From: a virus
Direction: 5' to 3' (one strand)
Length of the DNA: 20,910 nt
IMG/VR virus record: IMGVR_UViG_3300033985_000058
Location: 1-20,910 of that record
The translations under genes were made by a program, and so were the position numbers. The notes under the pieces are model-generated. The model was not told the origin of the DNA, ran no database searches, and saw nothing but the letters and a program-made list of their open reading frames with translations. Shown here one piece after another: positions 1-5,896 of the stretch. Numbering within the stretch: the stretch's first letter is position 1; each line of letters begins with the position of its first letter.

Positions 1-660
1 ATTGTAAAAGAATTATCTTGGTATGAAGTATTAGACATGCTCAATACTGGAAGAGGTAATTCAGGCATTTCGAATAGCGGAGACTGTAATAGTGGAAACG
101 AGAATAGCGGAAACAGAAATAGCGGAAACAGAAATAGCGGAAGCTGTAATAGTGGAAACTGGAATAGCGGAAATTGGAATAGCGGAAATTGGAATAGCGG
201 AAATTGGAATAGTGGAGACAGAAATAGTGGAAACTGGAATAGTGGAGACTATAATAGTGGAGATTGGAATAGTGGAGACTATAATAGTGGAAACTGGAAT
301 AGTGGAGATTGGAATAGTGGAAGCTATAATAGTGGATTTTTCAACAGTATAACCCCTAAAAAAATTCTGGTATTTAATAAAATATGCGACCGTGATGTTT
401 GGGAACAAGCAAAAAAACCAGATTTTATTTATTATGTCTCTTTAGCACAATGGATTAATTTTGATGACATGAGCGATGAAGAGAAACTACAACACCCCGA
501 TGCTGAAATACGGGGAGGATATTTAAAGACACTAACGTATAAAGAGGCTTGGGAAACAGCATATGCAAGAGCAACAAAAGAAGATATTGAATTACTAAAA
601 AGACTACCAAACTTTAATGCTGATGTTTTTGAAGAAATAACAGGAATTAGGATAAAATAA
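1..660 (+). CDS. Asn-Ser-Gly pentapeptide-repeat protein (5' end outside window)
   Basis: The frame is open from base 1, so the ATG at 37 is probably internal and the true start lies upstream. After a short lead (IVKELSWYEVLDML) come 19 tandem pentapeptides of form N-S-G-x-x (nt 58-342), with x-x mostly NW, DY, DW, NR or SC, then a non-repetitive C-terminal domain of about 100 residues rich in aromatic and charged residues. The pattern fits the XNXGX class of pentapeptide repeats (Pfam Pentapeptide_2, best known from mycobacterial PPE-MPTR proteins), not the A(D/N)LXX class. The 15-bp DNA unit is nearly exact (AAT-AGY-GGA plus two variable codons), which suggests recent expansion. No signal peptide can be judged without the N-terminus. 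The function is unknown; a structural or surface-binding role is only a guess. Confidence 0.85.
   Translation: MVKELSWYEVLDMLNTGRGNSGISNSGDCNSGNENSGNRNSGNRNSGSCNSGNWNSGNWNSGNWNSGNWNSGDRNSGNWNSGDYNSGDWNSGDYNSGNWNSGDWNSGSYNSGFFNSITPKKILVFNKICDRDVWEQAKKPDFIYYVSLAQWINFDDMSDEEKLQHPDAEIRGGYLKTLTYKEAWETAYARATKEDIELLKRLPNFNADVFEEITGIRIK
58..342 (+). repeat. Tandem 15-bp repeat array, 19 copies
   Basis: Nineteen head-to-tail 15-bp units encode NSGxx. The first nine bases (AATAGYGGA) are nearly invariant after the first copy; the last six vary. The low complexity keeps two other frames open here (one on each strand), so those apparent ORFs are artefacts. Slippage or unequal recombination could change copy number. 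Confidence 0.9.
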
Positions 661-708
661 AAGCTGTATGATTTACTGCTTCTGATACTATATAAAAAGG
701 AGGACAAT

Positions 709-1200
709 ATGAGAAGTTTAAGACATTTTTTGAGGTATGAAGTTAGGGTTAACGTAATTAATAGTAAAGATTTTAATTACGTTGAATTAGTGGATTTGGT
801 TACTTCAGGAAAATTCAAATTTGAGGACAGTAAAGAAATAGCCGAAATGCAGTTAAAAGATATTTCAAAATTTATTACAGATATTAATACTGTAATAAAT
901 TCTCTTGATGGCGATAGCGATTTCAAACAATTGGCTGAAAAGATGTTTGAAGTATTGCCTGATATTTTTTACAAAAGAGATTTCGTATTTGATTTATTAA
1001 CATTGCGAAATCATTTCTATTCTACGTATGTTTGGATGATTACGGAAAAAGGCACACATTTATATTCAGTTACAACCGCACTCGAAATGGTAAGTATAAT
1101 AGGCAAAGTGGTTGACGTATATATAATAAGCAGAGGAGGAATATATGAAAGCGATATTTTTTCTGTTAGCAACATTAATCGCATCGGAACTACTAATTAG
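709..1200 (+). CDS. Unrecognised phage protein, 163 aa
   Basis: The start is supported by AAGGAGG at about 699-705. I do not recognise the family. The N-terminus is basic (MRSLRHFLRYEVRVNV) and the rest is an even mix of predicted helices with hydrophobic spacing (residues 20-110), without Cys/His clusters, P-loop or membrane segment. The last 56 bases overlap the next gene in another frame, and the ribosome binding site of that gene lies inside this one, so the two are probably translationally coupled. It is first in a series of small same-strand genes after a 48-bp spacer. Confidence 0.75.
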   Translation: MRSLRHFLRYEVRVNVINSKDFNYVELVDLVTSGKFKFEDSKEIAEMQLKDISKFITDINTVINSLDGDSDFKQLAEKMFEVLPDIFYKRDFVFDLLTLRNHFYSTYVWMITEKGTHLYSVTTALEMVSIIGKVVDVYIISRGGIYESDIFSVSNINRIGTTN

Positions 1201-1360
1201 TAATTTCTTTAATGAAAAGCTGAAAGTGTATAGAACTATATACACAATTCAGCAGGAGAAGATAGCAAAGATAGAGCTAAACAGTAAAGACGATATAGAG
1301 TTATCGGAAAATGCACATAAGTATATTAATAATATTAAAAATTCTAATAAAGGAGAATGA
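1145..1360 (+). CDS. Small membrane-anchored or exported protein, 71 aa
   Basis: A strong AGAGGAGGA (1132-1140) precedes the ATG, supporting a real gene despite a 56-base out-of-frame overlap with the preceding gene. Residues 1-20 (MKAIFFLLATLIASELLISN) form one hydrophobic helix after a single Lys, which could be a membrane anchor or signal peptide; no clear signal peptidase site follows. Residues 22-71 are polar, Lys/Glu-rich and probably helical (coiled-coil-like IQQEKIAKIELNSK). This architecture is common among phage miniproteins acting at the membrane (Rz-like, superinfection exclusion), but nothing identifies a specific function. Confidence 0.65.
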   Translation: MKAIFFLLATLIASELLISNFFNEKLKVYRTIYTIQQEKIAKIELNSKDDIELSENAHKYINNIKNSNKGE

Positions 1361-1361
1361 T

Positions 1362-1604
1362 ATGAAGAAAGATATAAAAACCTGCACAAATTGTGGAAAT
1401 GAGTTAGAGTGTTGTATAATAGTAAATTATGATGATGTAGATATGTCTACAGTTTTAAATTGTATAAAATCTGAAGATTTTTCAGACTTATACATTAAAG
1501 AAACCATTGAAAAAGACACTTTAATAATTAAATGCTCTTGTGGTAAGCCTTCCATATCTAAAGAATTAAAAAATAAAATATTTGATTATTTTAAAATAAT
1601 CTAA
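1362..1604 (+). CDS. Small zinc-ribbon-like protein, 80 aa
   Basis: I chose the ATG at 1362 because AAAGGAGAATGAT lies directly before it; an in-frame upstream codon at 1311 has no ribosome binding site and would overlap the preceding gene. The protein has CTNCG near the N-terminus (residues 8-11), two further Cys at 16-17, and a CSCG pair near residue 63, so two Cys pairs could hold one zinc ion across a short domain. No catalytic motif is visible. Such single-zinc-ribbon proteins in phage early regions often bind nucleic acid or a host protein; that is inference. Confidence 0.7.
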   Translation: MKKDIKTCTNCGNELECCIIVNYDDVDMSTVLNCIKSEDFSDLYIKETIEKDTLIIKCSCGKPSISKELKNKIFDYFKII

Positions 1605-1616
1605 AAGGAGAATGAT

Positions 1617-2147
1617 ATGAAAATACCAATCAGTGAAAAAAATATGTTAGAAACATTAGGAAAATATAATAGTAATGACTATTATCTATATAATGAAAAT
1701 GATGAATATGAAGCTTATGATGAATTAGGAAGCTCTGAAGATATGAAATATCTAATGGATGAATTTGATAGTATAGTTAATAGTTATTGGCTAATAACAG
1801 GCTCTGCTGGAACTTGGATGGGTAGAAGAGAAATACGTGATGGTTATGCTTATAAATTCAAAAGCTTTATTAAAAGAATGAGAGGTATTGATGAGCTTGA
1901 ATTTGGTTATGATAATAAAGAGAAAGCTATAATAATACGTGGATTTCATCACGATGGTGTTAATATGTATGAAATACGTAAACCTGAATGGTTTACTAAA
2001 ACTGAAATAATAGACATAATGAGAGCAATTGAAACAAGAAAAGAAATAAATAAATGGGCTAAAGAGCGTTTCGATAAACCATTATCAAAACTAACAAAAA
2101 ATGAACTTATCGAAATACTTAAAGATTATTTAGAAGATTATAATTAG
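1617..2147 (+). CDS. Unrecognised phage protein with GTWMGRR and FHHDG motifs, 176 aa
   Basis: The start is supported by AAAGGAGAATGAT, nearly the same leader as the preceding gene. An acidic N-terminal part (residues 1-55) is followed by a central segment with SAGTWMGRREIRDG (about 63-76) and GFHHDGVNMYEIR (about 107-119), then a helical Lys/Glu-rich C-terminus. From memory, the pairing of a GxWxGRR element with a later HHDG..xYxIR element recurs in hypothetical phage and plasmid proteins of low-GC hosts, with no known activity. The His-His-Asp cluster could bind metal, but there is no confirmed enzyme family. Confidence 0.75.
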   Translation: MKIPISEKNMLETLGKYNSNDYYLYNENDEYEAYDELGSSEDMKYLMDEFDSIVNSYWLITGSAGTWMGRREIRDGYAYKFKSFIKRMRGIDELEFGYDNKEKAIIIRGFHHDGVNMYEIRKPEWFTKTEIIDIMRAIETRKEINKWAKERFDKPLSKLTKNELIEILKDYLEDYN

Positions 2148-2156
2148 GAGGATAAT

Positions 2157-2693
2157 ATGAAATATAAAATTAGAGTAACAATAACTGAGAAAACAGTTTC
2201 TGATTATAGTTATACGGTAGAGGCTAATAGCGGGGATGAGCTTGCGGGAATAATTCAAGAGATATTAGAGGGTAGCATCGGCGGTTACGTCGCAGACGAT
2301 GTAGAAGATATTGAAAGTTATATTGATAATGTTGAATTAAACTCTGTAGAAAGAATAGATGGGGTAGACACTACCAAAAACAAACCAAAGTTAATAACTA
2401 CAGAAGATTTCTATTGTAAAGACTATGAAGAAGAAAAGAAAAACTATTTTCTAATAACAATGAACTTTTGTTCTGGGGACGAGTATGAGTCTTTTTATAT
2501 ATTAGCTCATTGCTCAGATGCAAAAGTGATAGACCAAATAAGTGATTACTTCAACTATGATTTTGAAAAAGATAATTTTTATCTTACGCCATACGGTAAC
2601 GCATATAAATTTGCAGGCTATCAAACTATATCTGAAGAAGATTTTAATGTGTTATCAAAATACTTGGACGTTATAGGAGGACGTTATGAATAA
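2157..2693 (+). CDS. Unrecognised acidic phage protein, 178 aa
   Basis: The ATG at 2157 follows TTAGGAGGATAAT. Residues 1-66 (MKYKIRVTITEKTVSDYSYT then an acidic stretch ending NSVERIDG) resemble the beta-rich DpnD/PcfM-like small proteins of mobile elements, a weak resemblance by eye. The C-terminal half (about 80-178) is acidic and aromatic, with no metal or nucleotide-binding motif. Its last 8 bases overlap the next start, whose ribosome binding site (ATAGGAGGACG) lies inside this gene. Bases around 2270-2300 are more GC-rich than the surroundings and encode GSIGGYVADDVED. Confidence 0.7.
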   Translation: MKYKIRVTITEKTVSDYSYTVEANSGDELAGIIQEILEGSIGGYVADDVEDIESYIDNVELNSVERIDGVDTTKNKPKLITTEDFYCKDYEEEKKNYFLITMNFCSGDEYESFYILAHCSDAKVIDQISDYFNYDFEKDNFYLTPYGNAYKFAGYQTISEEDFNVLSKYLDVIGGRYE

Positions 2694-2961
2694 TACAGAA
2701 CTTATTAAATATTTTTTAACTAAGCAACCTTGCAACAAGAAAAATAAAACTAAGAATTTATATATTAAAGACAATATATTATATAGCTACGGGGAACACT
2801 ATCCTTTAGCGTATAAAGAAGATAATTATATATATCTTAATAATTCGAAATATTCAGTAACCACTACACGGCATATGAATTTGTGTAAAAGGTTAGCAGA
2901 AGAACACGGGTATGTAGTTATACATAGTAGAAAAAAACTATACGAAAAATTAAATCTATAA
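2686..2961 (+). CDS. Unrecognised basic small protein, 91 aa
   Basis: The ATG overlaps the end of the preceding gene by 8 bases and has TAGGAGGACGTT before it. The protein is Lys/Tyr/Asn-rich with predicted basic charge (LTKQPCNKKNKTKNLYIKDN, then YLNNSKYSVTTTRHMNLCKR). It has three Cys/His in the last third but no paired knuckle. It could bind nucleic acid through charge alone; the function is unknown. Confidence 0.65.
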   Translation: MNNTELIKYFLTKQPCNKKNKTKNLYIKDNILYSYGEHYPLAYKEDNYIYLNNSKYSVTTTRHMNLCKRLAEEHGYVVIHSRKKLYEKLNL

Positions 2962-2983
2962 AAAAATCAAAAGGTGGTGATGT

Positions 2984-3079
2984 ATGAAATGGGCAGTATT
3001 ACTATTAGGGTTGTTACCGTTAATTTTAATACTAATAGAAACATTTAAAAAAAGTAATAATAAAAATAGGAGGAAATAA
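2984..3079 (+). CDS. 31-residue single-span membrane miniprotein
   Basis: A short ORF starts at an ATG placed 6-7 bases after AAGGTGGTG. It encodes MKWAVLLLGLLPLILILIET followed by FKKSNNKNRRK, a single hydrophobic helix of about 18 residues with a Lys/Arg-rich C-terminal tail, as expected for an N-out, C-in membrane peptide. The stop lies 2 bases before the next ATG, and the next gene's ribosome binding site (TAGGAGGAAAT) encodes its final residues, so the genes are packed as a real cistron pair. Holin-like, toxin-like or regulatory roles are all possible; none is shown. Confidence 0.6.
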   Translation: MKWAVLLLGLLPLILILIETFKKSNNKNRRK

Positions 3080-3081
3080 CT

Positions 3082-3768
3082 ATGACAACAAAAGCAAAAA
3101 CTAAAACAGTAGCAAGTAACAAAAAGGTTGTAACCAACAAACAAAAGGGGAAAGAACCTGATATTAGAGAAAGAATTACAGAATTAAGAGAAACTATCGA
3201 ACAGAGTTGGTTTGAAATATCTATATTACTTAAAGAGATTTATGAAAATAATATGTTTGAAGAATGGGGTTACAGTTCTTTTGAAGATTATGTGAAATCA
3301 GAATTAGATTTGGAATATAGAAACGCTATGTATAGAGTTAAAATAGGACAAACTATTTCTGAATTAGAGATTTCAAAGGAACAAATAGCAGGACTCGGTT
3401 GGACTAAATTTAAAGAGATTATCCCTATACTGATGGATGAAAAACTCGGACTCACAAAGAGTAAAATAAATAAAATTATAAAAGCTGTTGAACCTATGAG
3501 CTTTAGAGAAACAAAAGAATTAGTCAGCAAGATTAAGGAAGAGCAGAAGAATGGAAAAACTGCTGATGTAAAAGAGATTTCCAAATCTAATAAAGTCAAA
3601 TTTTCTTTCAATGATGAGCAACTACAAGTAGTAAAAGAAGCTATCAGCGTAGCAAAAGAAATGATTGATACAGATAATGATAGCTTAGCACTTGAATATA
3701 TATGTGCTGAATGGTTGGCTCAACAAATGGGAGAAGATGAAGAAGAAATTGATATTGATATAGATTAG
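3082..3768 (+). CDS. Putative HTH-type phage regulatory protein, 228 aa
   Basis: AGGAGGAAATAACT precedes the ATG. Residues 1-25 are Lys/Thr-rich and disordered. Residues 28-105 hold a helical domain with WFEISILLKEIYENNMFEEW, GYSSFEDYVKSELDLEYRNA and MYRVKIGQTI. From memory this arrangement (F.eWGy.sFedYv..eL.l....Ayr...ig) is found in phage/plasmid proteins with a helix-turn-helix-like core. Residues 140-180 are basic and coiled-coil-like; the C-terminus is strongly acidic (GEDEEEIDIDID). A terminator hairpin begins within its stop codon, so this gene ends a transcription unit. It could be a DNA-binding regulator or host-takeover protein; family assignment is by eye only. Confidence 0.7.
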   Translation: MTTKAKTKTVASNKKVVTNKQKGKEPDIRERITELRETIEQSWFEISILLKEIYENNMFEEWGYSSFEDYVKSELDLEYRNAMYRVKIGQTISELEISKEQIAGLGWTKFKEIIPILMDEKLGLTKSKINKIIKAVEPMSFRETKELVSKIKEEQKNGKTADVKEISKSNKVKFSFNDEQLQVVKEAISVAKEMIDTDNDSLALEYICAEWLAQQMGEDEEEIDIDID

Positions 3769-3792
3769 AGAGAGGGCTTCCTCTCTCTTTTT
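3767..3792 (+). terminator. Rho-independent terminator
   Basis: A perfect 9-bp stem (AGAGAGAGG, 3767-3775, with CCTCTCTCT, 3780-3788) closes a GCTT loop and is followed by TTTT. The 5' arm overlaps the stop codon of the preceding gene. It is the best intrinsic terminator in the window. Confidence 0.85.
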
Positions 3793-3806
3793 AAGAGAGG
3801 TGAGAG

Positions 3807-4247
3807 ATGTTAAAATTTAAAATAAGAAAAGGGGAAATACGAAACAACGGAGATACTTTTATAATTATGTTTAGCGGGATGTTACCTAACAACAAGGAAG
3901 TTGCACTTAATAAGTGTAAAATATTAAATAAAATATATAATGATTGCAAACTAAATGAAACCCCAACAGGACACAGAGAGCGTATAGAATGTTACTCTAT
4001 CAACGGAACTTTCACATTGTTGTTTAATATTTTAAATATATCTAAAGGTAAATTAATTAATAATTGGAAAGGTAAAATTACTCTCTCTACGGACGCAGTT
4101 AAGATAAGAGTTATAACTCCTGTTGGAATTATATTTGAAGGAAAAGGGTTTATAGATATGCCTAAATCCGCAAGCAAATATATTACATTTGAAACTGTTG
4201 CTGAAGAACATACTAACAGTAGAAAAATATTAATTGAGCAGGAGTAG
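3807..4247 (+). CDS. Unrecognised phage protein, probably beta-rich, 146 aa
   Basis: The start follows AAGAGAGGTGAG just after the terminator, so transcription must come from read-through or from a promoter overlapping the hairpin; none is obvious. The sequence alternates hydrophobic and polar residues in short strands (FIIMFSGMLP, FTLLFNILNI, KIRVITPVGIIFEGKGFIDM), suggesting a small beta domain. It has no conserved catalytic residues or Cys clusters. The next gene starts 3 bases after its stop. Confidence 0.65.
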   Translation: MLKFKIRKGEIRNNGDTFIIMFSGMLPNNKEVALNKCKILNKIYNDCKLNETPTGHRERIECYSINGTFTLLFNILNISKGKLINNWKGKITLSTDAVKIRVITPVGIIFEGKGFIDMPKSASKYITFETVAEEHTNSRKILIEQE

Positions 4248-4250
4248 TTT

Positions 4251-4547
4251 ATGTATTTTACTATAGCAAAATTAATTAAAAAATTAGACTTTAGAAGAGG
4301 TGTGAGATTAGCAATAGCAGTGAAAACGTTTTCAAAAACAGATAAAAGATGGGAAGAAGTAACACCTGTAAATTGTGATTTAGGAGATATAAATATCACA
4401 TTATTCACAATAGGTTGGAATTGTGTAGATGTGTATATAAAAGAGAAAGAGATATTAGAAGAGTTGAGGTGTTACGATGAAGAAGATAGAACTATTGCGG
4501 AAGAAGATATTGAAGCACTTAGAGAAGCAGCAGGACTCAGGGAATAG
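4251..4547 (+). CDS. Unrecognised phage protein, 98 aa
   Basis: The ATG lies 3 bases after the previous stop, with GAGCAGGAG as ribosome binding site inside that gene. The protein has a basic first third (MYFTIAKLIKKLDFRRGVRL), a central segment with hydrophobic strands (ITLFTIGWNCVDVYI) and an acidic helical end (EEDIEALREAAGLRE). An exact copy of the 14-bp palindrome TGAAAACGTTTTCA sits at 4321-4334, read as V-K-T-F-S. Its last 71 bases overlap the next gene in another frame. Confidence 0.65.
   Translation: MYFTIAKLIKKLDFRRGVRLAIAVKTFSKTDKRWEEVTPVNCDLGDINITLFTIGWNCVDVYIKEKEILEELRCYDEEDRTIAEEDIEALREAAGLRE
4321..4334. repeat. Dispersed 14-bp palindrome, exact copy
   Basis: TGAAAACGTTTTCA, a perfect dyad and a match to the CcpA/LacI-type consensus TGWNANCGNTNWCA. 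It is read in the codon phase K-T-F-S. Confidence 0.75.
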
Positions 4548-4716
4548 GTGTTACGTATGTGGTAGTAAGAGAAAGAAAGATAGTGTAGATATAGGACAAG
4601 GTAAATTTAGATGTGCAGATTGCTATGCAGGAAGTAAGAAATGGAAAAAACATAGAAAAAAAAGTAAACTATATAAATACTTTAAGGAGGAAACTAATGA
4701 AGAAATTGTTAATTAA
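4477..4716 (+). CDS. Small zinc-finger protein, 79 aa
   Basis: TTGAGGTG seven bases before the ATG supports this start even though the gene overlaps the previous one by 71 bases. Two Cys pairs, CYVC (about 25-28) and CADC (about 46-49), separated by 17 residues, make a treble-clef or zinc-ribbon knuckle. The rest is extremely Lys-rich, including KKWKKHRKKSKLYK after the second pair. This suggests an RNA- or DNA-binding mini-protein. The ribosome binding site of the next gene (AAGGAGGAAACTA) is inside its C-terminal codons. Confidence 0.7.
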   Translation: MKKIELLRKKILKHLEKQQDSGNRCYVCGSKRKKDSVDIGQGKFRCADCYAGSKKWKKHRKKSKLYKYFKEETNEEIVN

Positions 4717-5080
4717 TTTTAGTAATCACCCAGCAGTTACTTGGACATCAGCACAACGAGAAGGATGGGATGAGATAGTAGATTTGGAGTTCCCATTCAT
4801 AAGCCCGAATGAGTCTATAGAAAATATACGAAATATTGTAAATAACTTTGTAGATATTATACAAAATCAAATTGAAATTAATCCTGGATACAAAGTGTAT
4901 ATACACCTCAGCGGAGAATATACTTTTTGTTTTTTAATGTATGAGAAAATAAAAGAATTAAATATACCTTTAGCAATATCTACATCAGAAAGAAAAACTA
5001 CATTTCAAATTGATAGTAAAGGTAGAACAGTATCTAAAAAAATATTTCAATTTTCTGGTTGGAGAATACTTGCACCGTAG
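4697..5080 (+). CDS. Rossmann-like small protein resembling CRISPR type III ancillary (Csx15/16/20-like) proteins, 127 aa
   Basis: I chose the ATG at 4697 (after TTAAGGAGGAAACTA) over an upstream in-frame ATG at 4613 that lies deep inside the previous gene and has no ribosome binding site. The protein opens with a strand and NFSNHPAVTW, then TSAQREGWDEIVDLEFPFI, a helical middle, the strand KVYIHLSGEYTFCF, and LNIPLAISTSER before a closing beta segment (KIFQFSGWRIL). The order strand - NHP..W..Q - GE.TF - GIP..TSER - F.F..WR recalls small CARF-like families near type III CRISPR loci (Csx15, Csx16, Csx20), some of which cleave cyclic oligoadenylate. In a phage this would suggest a counter-defence ring nuclease. 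The resemblance is from memory, not a search; an unrelated Rossmann-fold protein is quite possible. A small GTAG hairpin overlaps its stop. Confidence 0.55.
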   Translation: MKKLLINFSNHPAVTWTSAQREGWDEIVDLEFPFISPNESIENIRNIVNNFVDIIQNQIEINPGYKVYIHLSGEYTFCFLMYEKIKELNIPLAISTSERKTTFQIDSKGRTVSKKIFQFSGWRILAP

Positions 5081-5092
5081 TCTGACCTACGG
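5075..5092 (+). other. Short hairpin over stop codon
   Basis: CCGTAG (5075-5080) pairs with CTACGG (5087-5092) across a TCTGAC loop and covers the stop codon of the preceding gene. No T-run follows, so termination is unlikely. CTGACC (5082-5087) and TATACT (5106-5111), 18 bases apart, form a weak sigma70-like pair that could start transcription towards the gene at 5130. Confidence 0.35.
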
Positions 5093-5129
5093 ATGCAGGG
5101 TGTGTTATACTTAGCGAAAGGAGGACGAT

Positions 5130-5444
5130 ATGTTGTTAGAAACAGATAAGGTTTACGTGATAAACTCTTTCTCAGACTTCGTGGTTACTTTTAGAAATCA
5201 TATAGAAGTAAAGAAGAGTTTAAGACTTAAATTAGAAAGATACTTTGGCAAGACAGGAGCTAAAATATTATTTGAACTTAGTAATAAACAAGACATAGAT
5301 ATGTATGCAATAAAAACTATACGTGATATGTCATTATTATACTTCATTAAGGAAGTTCTTTCTACTTCTTATGGCTTCTGGAGAGTAGAGGAAACTGAAG
5401 ATAATTTTAAAGTTCATATGTTATATGATATTACACTAAACTAA
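5130..5444 (+). CDS. Unrecognised phage protein, 104 aa
   Basis: The ATG follows a strong GAAAGGAGGACGAT. The sequence begins MLLETDKVYVINSFSDFVVT, continues with a basic helical stretch (KKSLRLKLERYFGKTGAKIL), and ends with mixed strands (GFWRVEETEDNFKVHMLYDI). No family is recognised and no catalytic or metal motif is present. It sits alone after a 49-bp spacer and could be the first gene of a short unit ending at the UUCG hairpin. Confidence 0.65.
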   Translation: MLLETDKVYVINSFSDFVVTFRNHIEVKKSLRLKLERYFGKTGAKILFELSNKQDIDMYAIKTIRDMSLLYFIKEVLSTSYGFWRVEETEDNFKVHMLYDITLN

Positions 5445-5454
5445 GGAGGTTGTT

Positions 5455-5868
5455 ATGAGAACAACAAAAGTAATCAAAACAAAAGAAACAACAAGGGCAA
5501 CAGCAACAAAAAACAAACTTACCTTAACAGAGCTTATTGATAAGCTCGGAACTCTTAACGACAAACGTAAAGAGTTAGAAACAGAAGAAAAGAAACTAAA
5601 AGAGAAAATCAATGAGCTTGTTGAAGAGGGTAAGTTGGAGCTTGGTAATAAGTATAAGGGTAATAATTATGAAATGTCTGTATCAGAAGTTACTACACAG
5701 GTATACGACCCAGCTATAGTATACGCTAAATTAAAAGACAAAAATAAGTTTCTTGATACTGTTAGTGTGGTAGCTACTAAACTTAAACAAGTAATGTTAC
5801 CAGCGGATATGGAAGAATGCGTATCTGGAGTTAAATCTTATAATAAAATCAATATAAAAAAGATGTAG
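5455..5868 (+). CDS. Coiled-coil phage protein, 137 aa
   Basis: TAAGGAGGTTGTT precedes the ATG. After a Thr/Lys-rich disordered start (residues 1-22), residues 23-58 form a heptad-like coiled coil (LIDKLGTLNDKRKELETEEK and onwards), followed by a small domain with YEMSVSEVTTQVYDPAIVYA and a hydrophobic helix pair. The arrangement of coiled coil followed by a beta-hairpin and YDPa.vy.kL recurs in phage early-region proteins of unknown role. The stop codon is inside the 5' arm of a UUCG hairpin. Confidence 0.7.
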   Translation: MRTTKVIKTKETTRATATKNKLTLTELIDKLGTLNDKRKELETEEKKLKEKINELVEEGKLELGNKYKGNNYEMSVSEVTTQVYDPAIVYAKLKDKNKFLDTVSVVATKLKQVMLPADMEECVSGVKSYNKINIKKM

Positions 5869-5885
5869 ACTTCGGTCTACATCTT
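5860..5885 (+). promoter_or_regulatory. Stable UUCG-tetraloop hairpin between two genes
   Basis: AAGATGTAGAC (5860-5870) pairs perfectly with GTCTACATCTT (5875-5885) around a C(TTCG)G tetraloop, an 11-bp stem. There is no T-run after it; AGGAGG of the next gene follows immediately (5886-5891). It is therefore better read as an mRNA processing, stability or translation-insulating element than as a standard terminator. Confidence 0.75.
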
Positions 5886-5896
5886 AGGAGGTTGCT

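Noticed and set aside
58-342. Diversity-generating retroelement variable region
   Set aside because: Variation falls at fixed codons of a tandem repeat; no reverse transcriptase or template repeat is visible in the window.
61-408. Long open frames on the - strand and in another + frame over the repeat array
   Set aside because: They arise from the 15-bp repeat and encode low-complexity repeats; there is no ribosome binding site and the NSGxx frame explains the DNA.
1311-1361. Upstream extension of the zinc-ribbon gene to 1311
   Set aside because: No ribosome binding site there and it would overlap the previous gene; AAAGGAGAATGAT directly precedes the ATG at 1362.
4613-4696. Upstream start at 4613 for the Rossmann-like gene
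   Set aside because: It lies within the zinc-finger gene without a ribosome binding site; AAGGAGGAAACTA precedes 4697 and conserved-looking sequence starts there.
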